Positions 7,555-16,285 of a stretch of 64,000 nt of DNA are shown one piece after another. Both the position numbers and the translations under genes were made by a program. The stretch is from an uncultured Ruminococcus sp. GTDB taxonomy: Bacteria > Bacillota > Clostridia > Oscillospirales > Acutalibacteraceae. Location of the stretch: contig CAJUGO010000007.1 of the NCBI GenBank assembly GCA_910585865.1, positions 1 through 64,000 of the forward strand, read 5' to 3'. The number at the start of each line of letters is the position of its first letter. The first letter of the stretch is position 1. The notes beneath the pieces are model-generated. The model saw nothing but the letters and a program-made list of their open reading frames with translations, made no database searches and was not told the DNA's origin.

Positions 7555-8916
7555 CTATTTAATAATATTGCTTAGCAGTTTAATACCGTCTGATATCTTG
7601 TTGTCATTGATGCCTGAAAAACTCAATATAACTATATTCTCATCTTCATTAAATTGCATTATCCTTATTGAATTTGATTCTAGTTTACTTATTATATCAG
7701 AGCTAATATTTGTGTTTGAGAATTTTAGTGAGACATATAATGATGTCTCATTAAATATAATTTCTGCACTATCGGAAAAAAATCTTTCAATGCTGTCTAA
7801 AATTATTTTGCTCTTTTCAAGATAAATTCTTCGGGCTTTTCTAAGATGAATGTCAAGTTTTCCGTTACTAATATATTTTGCAAGAGCAATTTGCTCTGTT
7901 TTTGAAGCGGTTTGATTGGACAAATGTTTAATAGTATTATACTCTTTCAGTAGTCTGTCAGGTAAGACCATATAACTTATTCTTACTGAGGGAAGAAGAA
8001 TTTTTGAAAAAGAACCCAGGTAAACTGTATTTTCAGTATCATAGTTTTGAACGCACGGCATAGGATGAGTGCTATATCTCAGTTCACCGTTATAATCATC
8101 TTCAATTATAATTGTGTTATTAGTTTTTGCCCATTCTATAATTTCAAGCCTTCTTGTTATGGGCATATTAGCAGTACTGTTTCCCGCAAAATTTGGATTA
8201 ATAAGTATTATATCCGGTTTAATTTTATTTAACGAATCTATTGTTGCGCCAAATTTGTCGCTTTTAAAGTAATTGATTTTATATCCGTGACTTTTAAAAA
8301 CATGCTCTGATTGGATAAAACTTTGATCTGCAAGTGCAATTACTTTATTTGTTCCCAGTATTGAGCAAAGTAAATGCAGGAGAGTTTGCGTACCGGCACC
8401 TACTATAATATTGTCAGCGCTTGTGTTTACACTGCGTATACCTAGACTATATTTTTGAAGAGCTTTTCTGAGTATTTCTTCTCCCTGAGGTTCACCGTAT
8501 GATGTTAAAATATTACTTTGATTCAGTGCTTCTTTTATACATTTTTTCCATTCATTAATATTTATTATGTTTTCTTCTATTTTTTTACTGCTGAAATCAT
8601 ATTCGTAAAATTTCTTTTTTTTATCTGATTTATATTCGGATAAATCCCGTAAAGCTGGCAGGCAGGTGAATTGAGCTTCAACATAATACCCGCTCTGCGG
8701 TTTATTAATTATATATCCTTCTGCACAAAGCTGTTCATAAGCACCGTTAACTGTTGTTTTTGATACTTTAAGATCATTGCTAAGTTTTCGTATAGAAGGA
8801 AGTTTAGTGCCTTTTTTTAAACTTCCGTTTTCTATCGATAATCTGACGGACATATAAATTTGTCTGTATAAAGGTATCTTACTTTTTTTGTCAATAATTA
8901 TGAAGTCATAAAGCAT
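7555..8916 (-). CDS. MocR/PdxR-type transcriptional regulator (GntR HTH + aminotransferase domain)
   Basis: The 453-residue product fuses an N-terminal GntR-type winged helix (about 1-75, with PLYRQIYMSVR and LPSIRKLSNDLKVSKTTV) to a fold-type I aminotransferase-like domain (about 115-453). The PLP-binding lysine is visible in GSFSK (about residue 304) and the conserved acidic motif in IIEDDYNGELRY. MocR regulators use PLP or an amino-acid adduct as effector and often control vitamin B6 or amino-acid genes. None of those is adjacent here, so the target is unclear; it may regulate itself or murD, which is divergent. The start is supported by GGTGA 5 nt upstream on the minus strand. Confidence 0.88.
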   Translation of the reverse strand: MLYDFIIIDKKSKIPLYRQIYMSVRLSIENGSLKKGTKLPSIRKLSNDLKVSKTTVNGAYEQLCAEGYIINKPQSGYYVEAQFTCLPALRDLSEYKSDKKKKFYEYDFSSKKIEENIININEWKKCIKEALNQSNILTSYGEPQGEEILRKALQKYSLGIRSVNTSADNIIVGAGTQTLLHLLCSILGTNKVIALADQSFIQSEHVFKSHGYKINYFKSDKFGATIDSLNKIKPDIILINPNFAGNSTANMPITRRLEIIEWAKTNNTIIIEDDYNGELRYSTHPMPCVQNYDTENTVYLGSFSKILLPSVRISYMVLPDRLLKEYNTIKHLSNQTASKTEQIALAKYISNGKLDIHLRKARRIYLEKSKIILDSIERFFSDSAEIIFNETSLYVSLKFSNTNISSDIISKLESNSIRIMQFNEDENIVILSFSGINDNKISDGIKLLSNIIK

Positions 8917-8931
8917 AATATCACCAAATAC

Positions 8932-8960
8932 ATTGTAGCATTAAGTAAATATTATTGCAA
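8932..8960 (-). promoter_or_regulatory. Promoter of the MocR-type regulator
   Basis: Reading the minus strand, TTGCAA (8960-8955) and TACAAT (8937-8932) are 17 bp apart and lie 15 bp before the start codon. The -35 lies inside the 10-bp palindrome TATTGCAATA, a candidate operator for autoregulation. Confidence 0.55.
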
Positions 8961-8976
8961 TATTAATGGTATATGG

Positions 8977-9005
8977 TTGAAATCTTTTTCCTAAATATGT
9001 ATAAT
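8977..9005 (+). promoter_or_regulatory. Promoter of the murD operon
   Basis: TTGAAA (8977-8982) and TATAAT (9000-9005) with a 17-bp spacer lie 43 bp before murD, divergent from and only 16 bp away from the regulator promoter. Confidence 0.65.
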
Positions 9006-9048
9006 TATAAAGATAGAATAAAATACTAAATTGTAGAGGGGTTATAAT

Positions 9049-10440
9049 ATGAACGCTGCATTGAATAAATTTTTTGATAGTGTAAAAGACAAGAGGGTAG
9101 CATTTATAGGAATTGGTACAAGCAATCTTCCTTTGATTAAACTGTTTTCAGATAAAGGCGCGAGAGTAATAGCTTATGACAGAAAATCCTTCGATGATTT
9201 AGGAGACAATGGAGTGAAAGCAAAACAGTTCGGTGCTGAACTTGTTTTGGGTGATGATTACCTTGATAATATTAATGCAGACATTGTTTTTCGCAGTCCA
9301 GGGACTCCTTTTTATAAGAAAGAACTTGTTGATTTGCGTAATTGCGGAGTAGTGCTTACTTCTGAAATGGAAGTTTTTTTTGATCTATGTCCATGTAAAA
9401 TTATAGCGGTAACAGGTTCTGACGGAAAAACAACAACTACTACTATTATTTCAGAATTTCTTAAGGCCAGCGGTAAAAAAGTGCATCTTGGCGGTAATAT
9501 AGGCAAGCCGTTACTCCCTGAAATAGAAAGTGTAGATAAAAATGATTATGCGGTTGTTGAGCTTTCAAGTTTCCAGCTTATTTCTATGAGAAAAAGTCCC
9601 GATATTGCAGTTGTAACCAACCTTGCTCCTAATCATCTTGATATACATAAGGATATGGAGGAGTATATTGAATCAAAAAAGAATATTGTGCTGCATCAGA
9701 ATGCTTTTTCAAAATCTGTTTTAAATCTTGACAATGAGATTACAAACAGCTTTTCAGACTGTATAAGAGGAAGTTTGGCAAAGTTTAGTGTGAAACAGCC
9801 CGTACTTAACGGTGCCTTTTTAGATGGAACAAATATATGTTACTCGGATTTCGGAAAAATTACAAAGATAATGGATATTAAAGATATTAGAATTCCCGGT
9901 ATGCATAATGTTGAAAATTATCTTGCGGCAATTTCTGCAGTGTGGGGAATAGTGGAGCCAAAAACCATTGTTTCGGTTGCCAAAAATTTTGGAGGAGTTG
10001 CACACAGAGCGGAGTTTGTAAGAGAGTTTAACGGAGTAAAATATTACAATGACTCAATTGCTTCAAGTCCTACTCGAACTGCGCTTGGTACATTGTCTTT
10101 GTATGATGATAAAATTACAATTATTGCAGGCGGATATGATAAGCATATACCGTACGAACCTTTGGGTCCTGTTATAAACGATAAAGTGAAGCTGCTTATT
10201 TTGATGGGTGATACTGCTCCTAAAATCGAAAAAGCTGTAAAAAATTCATCAAACTATAATGAAAATTTAATAGAAATAGTAAATGTAAATAACATGGAAG
10301 AGGCAGTGCGAACAGCAGTAAAACATTGTGTAAGCGGCGATATAGTTTCATTGTCTCCTGCAAGCGCCAGCTTTGGACTTTATAAAAATTTTGAAGAAAG
10401 AGGAAATCACTTTAAGTCAATTGTTAATGACTTAAAATGA
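9049..10440 (+). CDS. murD: UDP-N-acetylmuramoyl-L-alanine--D-glutamate ligase
   Basis: MurD adds D-glutamate to UDP-MurNAc-L-Ala in cytoplasmic peptidoglycan precursor synthesis. The 463-residue product has the N-terminal Rossmann-like UDP-binding domain (FIGIGTSNLPLIKLF), the Mur-ligase ATP loop GSDGKTTTT (about residue 124), and the central motif ELSSFQL..APNHLDIHKDMEEY. The C-terminal domain carries YNDSIASSPTRT and ends in SPASASFGLYKNFEERG. The RBS GAGGGG lies before ATG 9049. Unusually it is not in a dcw (division and cell wall) cluster but heads an operon with two aminopeptidase genes starting 9 bp downstream. Confidence 0.95.
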   Translation: MNAALNKFFDSVKDKRVAFIGIGTSNLPLIKLFSDKGARVIAYDRKSFDDLGDNGVKAKQFGAELVLGDDYLDNINADIVFRSPGTPFYKKELVDLRNCGVVLTSEMEVFFDLCPCKIIAVTGSDGKTTTTTIISEFLKASGKKVHLGGNIGKPLLPEIESVDKNDYAVVELSSFQLISMRKSPDIAVVTNLAPNHLDIHKDMEEYIESKKNIVLHQNAFSKSVLNLDNEITNSFSDCIRGSLAKFSVKQPVLNGAFLDGTNICYSDFGKITKIMDIKDIRIPGMHNVENYLAAISAVWGIVEPKTIVSVAKNFGGVAHRAEFVREFNGVKYYNDSIASSPTRTALGTLSLYDDKITIIAGGYDKHIPYEPLGPVINDKVKLLILMGDTAPKIEKAVKNSSNYNENLIEIVNVNNMEEAVRTAVKHCVSGDIVSLSPASASFGLYKNFEERGNHFKSIVNDLK

Positions 10441-10449
10441 TAAAATATA

Positions 10450-11481
10450 ATGAACACAAAAGAACTAATTTTTAAATTATGCTCTGCCGGCGGGGTTTCC
10501 GGAAATGAAGAACCGGCACTTATGACGGCGCAAAAATATTTGACTGATTTTTCAAACGTTACAATTGACAGCAACAAAAATCTTATTGCTGTATGTGGCA
10601 ATATAAATGCTGAAAAAACAATTATTCTTGATGCGCACATTGATAGAATAGGATTTATTGTTACAGACATTGATAAAAACGGTTTTGTAAAAGTTGATAA
10701 ATGCGGAGGAATTGATACAAGAACTCTGCTTGACACCAAGCTTACAGCACAAAAACATCCTGAACTTACTGGAATCGTATGCTGTATGCCGCCGCATCTG
10801 TCTGATGGCAAAGAGGGTAAGGCGCCTGATATGGACAAAATATGGGTTGATTTTGGGTTGTCTTATGAAGAAATCAAAGAAAAAATATCATTCGGGGATG
10901 TGTTAACATTTAAAAGTAAGCCCGATTTATTGCTTAATAATAAAATTATATCGCCTTGTTTAGATAACAGATGCGGTGTTGCGGCTGTGATTAAATCTGC
11001 GGAAATTCTGAGTAAATGCAGAAATTTAGAATATAAGATTTATATCTTGTTAAGTTCGCAGGAAGAAACCTACGGTACAGGTGCAAAAACAGGGTCATTT
11101 TCTCTGGATGCAGATGAAGCAATTGTTATTGATGTAAGTTTTGCCTCCCAACCGGATATTTCGGGACAGTATTCATCAATAGAGCTTTCAAAGGGACCTA
11201 TGATATGTATTTCTTCAATTCTCAGCAAAGCCATGAGTAAAGCATTGATAGGTATTGCAGATAAAAATAATATACCTTATCAGCTTGAGGCAATTGCAGG
11301 AAGAACAGGAACAAATGCAGACCATATTTCTGTTAATTGCTCAGGCGTAAAAACTGCTGTTGTTTCAATTCCGCAGAGATATATGCACACACCGAATGAG
11401 GTTGTATCAATAGAGGATGTTGACAATACAGCAAAACTTATATCAGAATATATTATATGCGGAGGTGCTTTTAATGCTTGA
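10450..11481 (+). CDS. M42 family metallo-aminopeptidase (first copy)
   Basis: This 343-residue member of the M42 (glutamyl aminopeptidase/FrvX/YsdC) family would be a cytosolic, probably dodecameric, co-catalytic zinc or cobalt peptidase. All expected ligands can be seen: His and Asp in DAHIDRIGF, bridging Asp in CLDNRCG, the catalytic and ligand glutamates in SQEETYG, Asp in VIDVSFA, and the last His in QRYMHTP. The gene starts 9 bp after murD and overlaps the second copy by 8 bp (ATGCTTGA). It is diverged from its neighbour; substrate preference cannot be predicted. Confidence 0.88.
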   Translation: MNTKELIFKLCSAGGVSGNEEPALMTAQKYLTDFSNVTIDSNKNLIAVCGNINAEKTIILDAHIDRIGFIVTDIDKNGFVKVDKCGGIDTRTLLDTKLTAQKHPELTGIVCCMPPHLSDGKEGKAPDMDKIWVDFGLSYEEIKEKISFGDVLTFKSKPDLLLNNKIISPCLDNRCGVAAVIKSAEILSKCRNLEYKIYILLSSQEETYGTGAKTGSFSLDADEAIVIDVSFASQPDISGQYSSIELSKGPMICISSILSKAMSKALIGIADKNNIPYQLEAIAGRTGTNADHISVNCSGVKTAVVSIPQRYMHTPNEVVSIEDVDNTAKLISEYIICGGAFNA

Positions 11482-12523
11482 TTATGAATTGCTGAAACAG
11501 CTTTGTATGTGTAACAGCATTTCCGGAGATGAAAGCGAAGTCCGTGAATTGATAATAAGCCGGATAAAGGACTATGCTGACGAAATAAATGTTGATAATT
11601 TAGGAAATATACTGGTATTTAAAAAAGGAAAGAATAGATCTGTGCATAAACTGATGCTGTCTGCGCATATGGATGAAGTCGGATTTATGGTAACTGATAT
11701 TACTTCGGAAGGTTATATCAAGTTTGATGAGGTAGGCGGAATTGACAGAAGGATTTTGCCTGGTAAGCGAGTAACTATTGGCAGTAAAAAGATTAACGGT
11801 GTCATTGGAATTAAGCCCATTCATCTTGCAAAAAGTGATGAAGTAACGGAGATTCCTGCATTGGATGAAATGTATATCGATATTGGAGCTGACAGTAAAG
11901 ATGACGCCTTAAAATATGTTTCATATGGTGACAGTGTAAATTTTATCGGTGAATTTGAGGAAAACAGCAATTCTTTATTATCAAAGGCTTTTGACGACAG
12001 ATTCGGGTGCTTTGTACTTATAAATATGATAAAAAGAAATCTGGAATATGATATGTATTTTGTGTTTGCAGTTCAGGAAGAAGTAGGTCTTCGAGGTGCA
12101 AAAGTTGCTGCGTATACAATTGATCCCGAATACGCTCTTGTTATTGAGGGTACAACTGCTGCTGACTTGCCTGAAATTAATGAAGTAAAACAGGTGTGCA
12201 ATTTACAAGAGGGAGCAGTTATTTCTGTTATGGACAGAAGCACAATCTACGATAAGGAATTGGTGAATGCAGCTTTTAACTGTGAGAAGGATTCTGATAT
12301 AAAGATTCAGTACAAACGTGCGGTGTCAGGAGGGAATGATTCTGGTGTAATTCACCAGAGCAGATGCGGTGTGAGAACTCTTGCTATCTCACTGCCGTGC
12401 AGATATATTCATGCTCCGTCTTGTGTTGCAAATAAAACGGATTGTGAAAACGTTTTAAAATTGACAAATATACTTGCAGAAAAGATTGCAGGCGGAGAAT
12501 TACAGAGGCAGGTATCGGATTGA
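11474..12523 (+). CDS. M42 family metallo-aminopeptidase (second copy)
   Basis: This 349-residue paralog of the preceding protein has ligand motifs SAHMDEVGF, AFDDRFG, VQEEVGLRGA, VIEGTTAADL (Glu where the first copy has Asp) and RYIHAPSC. It is closer to the canonical M42 consensus than the first copy. ATG 11474 is inside the end of the first gene and has GGAGGTG at 11461, so translation is probably coupled. Tandem M42 genes may form hetero-oligomers or complementary specificities, as known for some TET peptidases; that is inference here. Confidence 0.9.
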   Translation: MLDYELLKQLCMCNSISGDESEVRELIISRIKDYADEINVDNLGNILVFKKGKNRSVHKLMLSAHMDEVGFMVTDITSEGYIKFDEVGGIDRRILPGKRVTIGSKKINGVIGIKPIHLAKSDEVTEIPALDEMYIDIGADSKDDALKYVSYGDSVNFIGEFEENSNSLLSKAFDDRFGCFVLINMIKRNLEYDMYFVFAVQEEVGLRGAKVAAYTIDPEYALVIEGTTAADLPEINEVKQVCNLQEGAVISVMDRSTIYDKELVNAAFNCEKDSDIKIQYKRAVSGGNDSGVIHQSRCGVRTLAISLPCRYIHAPSCVANKTDCENVLKLTNILAEKIAGGELQRQVSD

Positions 12524-13296
12524 TGATAATTTTAGCACAGGAAGATTTCGTTAATATAATTTTAAGTCTTTCTTCAAATGATCCTTTTGCATGCAGAATT
12601 ATTTCACAATATAACAGTTACAGTCCAAATTTGGCTTTTGTAGATTATTGGACTGTTATTGATGATGAAAAAGGTTATTGTACAGGAGCAATATCACGCT
12701 GTGGTACTAATTTTATACTATTTCTTACAGATAACACAGATATTAACGAGGTATCCTCTTTTATGCGTGTTGCAGGGGCTTCAAGTATAATATGTAATTC
12801 TGAGTATAAGCTTGATTTATATGGAAGCAAAAGTGTTACAGGTGTTATTCTGAAAAAAAATAGTCCTTATGAGATTTTTGATAATAGCATAAATGTTAGA
12901 GAGCCTGATATTAAGTCTGCGTATGAGCTTATTGTGAAGTGTGCGGATGAAAATTTTGTTCCTCCGCTATTTGATGATTTTTATGTTGATGTAAATCATA
13001 AACTCAGACATAATACGATGAGAATGTGCGGAATTTATGAAGCTGAAGAACTCGTTGCAGTTGCAATGACTGTTGCGGAGAGTGACAGCGGGGCAGTGTT
13101 AGGTGCAGTATCTTGCCATCCGGATTACAGAAAGCACGGTTACGGATCAAGCATTGTAAAATACATATCTAACATTTTAATAAACGAAAATAAGATTGTT
13201 TATCTGCACAGGGCAAAAAATGCCAACAGATCGTTTTATAGTACTTTGGGATTTGAAGAAGCAGGCGGATGGTGCGAATATTATTTTGAAAGGTGA
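12523..13296 (+). CDS. GNAT family N-acetyltransferase
   Basis: The product has about 257 residues. The C-terminal half (about 130-257) is a GNAT fold with an AVLGAVSCHPDYRKHGYGSS stretch holding the acetyl-CoA pyrophosphate loop (RKHGYG), followed by a late beta strand and NRSFYSTLGFEE. The N-terminal half is a second, poorly conserved alpha/beta domain that may be a degenerate GNAT repeat. The ATG at 12523 overlaps the upstream stop as TGATG; a TTG at 12520 is the alternative. The acceptor substrate is unknown; its place beside peptidase and PLP-lyase genes hints at amino acids or peptides. Confidence 0.75.
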   Translation: MIILAQEDFVNIILSLSSNDPFACRIISQYNSYSPNLAFVDYWTVIDDEKGYCTGAISRCGTNFILFLTDNTDINEVSSFMRVAGASSIICNSEYKLDLYGSKSVTGVILKKNSPYEIFDNSINVREPDIKSAYELIVKCADENFVPPLFDDFYVDVNHKLRHNTMRMCGIYEAEELVAVAMTVAESDSGAVLGAVSCHPDYRKHGYGSSIVKYISNILINENKIVYLHRAKNANRSFYSTLGFEEAGGWCEYYFER

Positions 13297-13301
13297 TTTC
13301 G

Positions 13302-14564
13302 TTGGATTTTTTTGATATTGATAAAAGGGTTATTGAAGCCTCTTTACAAGCTATGGAGCTTTGTAAAGAGAAGTTTACAGAAATTGAAAACATACAGGAA
13401 TACAATCAGCGTAAAATGATTAAAGCATTTCAAAATGCAGGCATAAGAGAAAGTCATTTGACAGGAACAACTGGATATGGTTATGATGATTACGGCAGAG
13501 ATGCGCTTGATAAGGTGTATGCATATGTATTTGATGCAGAGGATGCATTGGTAAGACATAATTTTGTCAGCGGCACGCATGCTCTCACAGTAGCTCTGTT
13601 CGGTATACTCAGACCCGACGATACTGTTCTTTCTGTTACCGGTATGCCTTATGACACAATTCGTTCTGCCATCGGTATTGAAGGTAATTATTCGGGTTCC
13701 TTAAAAGATTTTAATATTAATTTTAAAATGGTTGATCTTTGTGATGATGGTAAAGTTGACTACGAAAGTGTAGAAGACAGAATTAGAAGCGAACAGCCAA
13801 AAATGGTTTACATACAGCGTTCCAGAGGATACAGCACCAGATCTACGCTTACATGGCGTGAAATAAAGAGAATATGTGATATATCAAAGAGAGAATCGCC
13901 CAAGAGTATTATTATGCTTGATAACTGTTACGGCGAATTTATTGATAAAATTGAACCGCTTTCGGTAGGCGTAGATATAATGGCAGGGTCGCTTATCAAA
14001 AATCCCGGCGGAGGTATTGCTCCGACAGGCGGATATATAGCCGGAAAGGAAAAGCTTGTTGAAATGTGTGCTTACAGGCTGACAACGCCAGGAACAGGCA
14101 AGGAAATCGGTGCAACTCTAAATGCTAACAGAGAATTATTTATGGGAGCCTATCATGCTCCGCATGTTACTGGCGAAGCTCTTAAAACTGCAGTTTTTGC
14201 ATCTGCCTTGTTTGAGATTCTGGGTTATGAAACCAATCCTAAATATAATGATGAAAGAGGAGATATTATACAGCTGATAATGCTTGGGGATAAAGAGAAG
14301 CTATGCCGCTTTTGTGAAGGTGTGCAGAGCGGCTCTGCAGTAGATAGTTTTGTATCTCCAGTTCCGTCTGATATGCCTGGATATGAGAGTAAAGTTATTA
14401 TGGCAGCAGGTGCATTTACACTTGGCTCATCAATTGAGCTTTCAGCCGATGCACCACTGAGAGAACCTTATGCCGTATGGATGCAGGGAGGACTTAACTT
14501 TCACAGCGGTAAGTTAGGTGTAATGCTTGCAGCAGATAAAATTTTGAAAGATGAAAAAAAATAA
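13302..14564 (+). CDS. PLP-dependent methionine gamma-lyase-like protein (aluminium resistance family)
   Basis: This member of the Met_gamma_lyase family (PF06838 type, about 420 residues) is a PLP enzyme related to cystathionine/methionine lyases; Bacillus YnbB is the comparable protein. Visible features are the glycine-rich TGTTGYGYDDYGRD motif near residue 45, VRHNFVSGTHAL, a cofactor Asp in IIMLDNCYGE, and the Schiff-base lysine probably in MAGSLIKNPGGG. A TTG start at 13302 is preferred because AAAGGTGA lies 5 nt before it; a GTG at 13293 is in frame but has no such site. It is the last gene of the murD operon, with a strong terminator after. Confidence 0.85.
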   Translation: MDFFDIDKRVIEASLQAMELCKEKFTEIENIQEYNQRKMIKAFQNAGIRESHLTGTTGYGYDDYGRDALDKVYAYVFDAEDALVRHNFVSGTHALTVALFGILRPDDTVLSVTGMPYDTIRSAIGIEGNYSGSLKDFNINFKMVDLCDDGKVDYESVEDRIRSEQPKMVYIQRSRGYSTRSTLTWREIKRICDISKRESPKSIIMLDNCYGEFIDKIEPLSVGVDIMAGSLIKNPGGGIAPTGGYIAGKEKLVEMCAYRLTTPGTGKEIGATLNANRELFMGAYHAPHVTGEALKTAVFASALFEILGYETNPKYNDERGDIIQLIMLGDKEKLCRFCEGVQSGSAVDSFVSPVPSDMPGYESKVIMAAGAFTLGSSIELSADAPLREPYAVWMQGGLNFHSGKLGVMLAADKILKDEKK

Positions 14565-14565
14565 T

Positions 14566-14601
14566 AAAACAGGAACTTGCAAAAAAGCAAGTTCCTGTTT
14601 T
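14566..14601. terminator. Bidirectional terminator between convergent genes
   Basis: A perfect 15-bp inverted repeat, AAAACAGGAACTTGC and its complement, surrounds a loop of six A. It ends in TTTT on the plus strand and, by symmetry, in TTTT on the minus strand. It separates the PLP lyase gene from tadA. Confidence 0.92.
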
Positions 14602-14617
14602 ATTAAAAGCAACAAAT

Positions 14618-15064
14618 TTATCGCAGTTTTTTAAAAAAATCTTTTAAAATCTCGGAGCATTCTTTCTGCATAATTCCTCCTGTAGCTTCAGGTTTAAAAT
14701 TATACGGCATTTTAAACAAATTGGTTATTGTACCGCAAGATCCGTTTTTTAAGTCATATGCACCAAAATAAACTTTGGGTATATGTGCGTTTATAATAGC
14801 TCCGGCGCACATAGGGCATGGTTCAAGAGTAACATATATTTCGCAGTTCCATAGTCTCCAGCCGCCAAGTATTTTGCAGGCATTATTTATTGCGTCAATT
14901 TCTGCATGGAGCAGGGCGTTTTTCTCTTTTTCTCGTCTGTTTCGTCCAACTGAGATTATTTCGTTGTTTCGCACTATTACTGCACCGACAGGTACTTCAC
15001 CATTATCGTAGGCAATTCGTGCCTGCTTGAGTGCTTCATTCATAAATATAGTTAAGTTATCCAT
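14618..15064 (-). CDS. tadA: tRNA adenosine(34) deaminase
   Basis: TadA converts A34 of tRNA-Arg(ACG) to inosine. The 148-residue product shows the zinc deaminase signature HAEI (about residue 52) with the catalytic Glu, and PCPMCAGAI (about 81-89) with the two zinc cysteines. The start at 15064 is preferred because GGTGA lies 5 nt upstream on the minus strand; an in-frame ATG at 15082 lacks a ribosome binding site and overlaps the stop of the preceding membrane protease gene. It is the second gene of a minus-strand pair. Confidence 0.93.
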   Translation of the reverse strand: MDNLTIFMNEALKQARIAYDNGEVPVGAVIVRNNEIISVGRNRREKEKNALLHAEIDAINNACKILGGWRLWNCEIYVTLEPCPMCAGAIINAHIPKVYFGAYDLKNGSCGTITNLFKMPYNFKPEATGGIMQKECSEILKDFFKKLR

Positions 15065-15078
15065 GTTTTCACCAAAAT

Positions 15079-16125
15079 TCATATAAGATTCAAAATTGTC
15101 CTGATGAGGAAAACTGAAAGCACAAGAATAATTCCCGGGCTGAGAAAAAAGGTAGTATTCTTTTCTTTAAGCGTTAGAATTTGGACATATTGATTGCAAT
15201 AAGTATATTTATCGGAAATATTTAAGAAATTTTTATTTCTTTTAACTATATAGAAGAATGATATAAGACCGAGAGAACAAAAAGCAGTAATAATTATATA
15301 GTGTATAATGTAAAAATCTGCTTTAGCAATAAATCCTTCGTTTTTAAGTATATCTATTATTACAGCATAAAAGTTGTTTGTAAAATGAATAACAATTGAA
15401 GGCAGTATCGAATTTGTTTTGCAGTCAACAAATGCCAAAATCAATCCGAGTATAAAAGCGAACGGAATCTGTGTAATATTGCCGTGCATTGCTCCAAACA
15501 AAACAGATGAAGCTATAATTGCAAATACATCGCCGTATTTTCTTAATGTACCCATTATTATTCCCCTGAAAGCAAATTCTTCTGCAAAGGCAGGCACAAT
15601 TGAAGTGGAAACTATATATAGCATGTTATTCAGCAATGAACTTGATGAATTATTAAAGTTTACTTTATTTTGAAGTCCGAATAGTGAAAAATTTTCAGAT
15701 ACGATATCACTTGCACAGTTGGCTATCATAGCTCCTGCCATTCCAATCATAGTAACTGGAATAAGAAAAGATATTTTTACTTTGCGGCAGTCAATAATTT
15801 TATTTATATCGCTCTTTGATTTAATCAAATATATTATGGAAGGAATGAAAGCAGAAAAAACAGAAACAAATATATTATGAAAATATGTTGCTGAGTTATT
15901 TTCATTTGTCATATATTTGTCGGCACATAAGATATAAAGCAGATTTGCAATTATAGATGCGCTCAGAAGCATTGTTAAATAATATGACAAGACAAATAAG
16001 CCAAGTCCGTTTGATTTTTTTCTTAATCTGATTTTTTCATTTTGTTTTATATACATTAACGGATTAAAATTTGAGGTTTTGCTGTTTATCAAAATATACC
16101 ACATCCTGTTATCTGATTTTATCAT
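15079..16125 (-). CDS. CPBP family intramembrane metalloprotease
   Basis: The product has up to 348 residues and about eight membrane segments. It carries the CPBP (CAAX protease and bacteriocin-processing) motifs EEFAFRG (about 180-186), FGAMHGN (about 210-216) and the C-terminal HFTNN, which hold the glutamate and histidine catalytic residues of this intramembrane protease fold. The substrate is unknown. The start is uncertain: ATG 16125 has no ribosome binding site, whereas a TTG at 16092 follows AGGATGTGG at good distance and would remove 11 residues. The gene is divergent from the Tar-like cluster, with a perfect inverted repeat between them. Confidence 0.8.
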   Translation of the reverse strand: MIKSDNRMWYILINSKTSNFNPLMYIKQNEKIRLRKKSNGLGLFVLSYYLTMLLSASIIANLLYILCADKYMTNENNSATYFHNIFVSVFSAFIPSIIYLIKSKSDINKIIDCRKVKISFLIPVTMIGMAGAMIANCASDIVSENFSLFGLQNKVNFNNSSSSLLNNMLYIVSTSIVPAFAEEFAFRGIIMGTLRKYGDVFAIIASSVLFGAMHGNITQIPFAFILGLILAFVDCKTNSILPSIVIHFTNNFYAVIIDILKNEGFIAKADFYIIHYIIITAFCSLGLISFFYIVKRNKNFLNISDKYTYCNQYVQILTLKEKNTTFFLSPGIILVLSVFLIRTILNLI

Positions 16126-16145
16126 ACAGACATTTGTTTTTCAAG

Positions 16146-16173
16146 ATACAAACACAATGTATTGTGTTTGTAT
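16146..16173. repeat. Perfect 13-bp inverted repeat, candidate operator
   Basis: The 13-bp arm ATACAAACACAAT (16146-16158) and its exact complement (16161-16173) are separated by 2 bp. The right arm ends on the first base of the TTGACA -35 box of the cluster that follows. A dimeric repressor bound here would block polymerase. It is unlikely to be a terminator because no T run follows on either strand. Confidence 0.7.
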
Positions 16174-16202
16174 TGACAAAAAAACAGTAATTATGTTATT
16201 AT
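16173..16202 (+). promoter_or_regulatory. Promoter of the Tar-like cluster
   Basis: TTGACA (16173-16178) is followed by TATTAT (16197-16202) at 18 bp, with an extended -10 TG at 16194-16195. The leader is about 80 nt before the first start codon. Confidence 0.6.
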
Positions 16203-16285
16203 ACAGTTAGCTATAAAGTATTATTTCAATATAAAAATATGTTTATTGTATATTATGAAAATTTGTTTTGTTTGCGGAGGTAAAA

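Noticed and set aside
10407..10838. 143-codon minus-strand frame opposite the murD end and first M42 gene
   Set aside because: Composition mirrors the plus-strand genes; no start site or promoter; covers two real genes.
16146..16173. Inverted repeat as terminator or transposon end
   Set aside because: No T tract on either strand, no direct repeats or transposase nearby; operator is the simpler reading.
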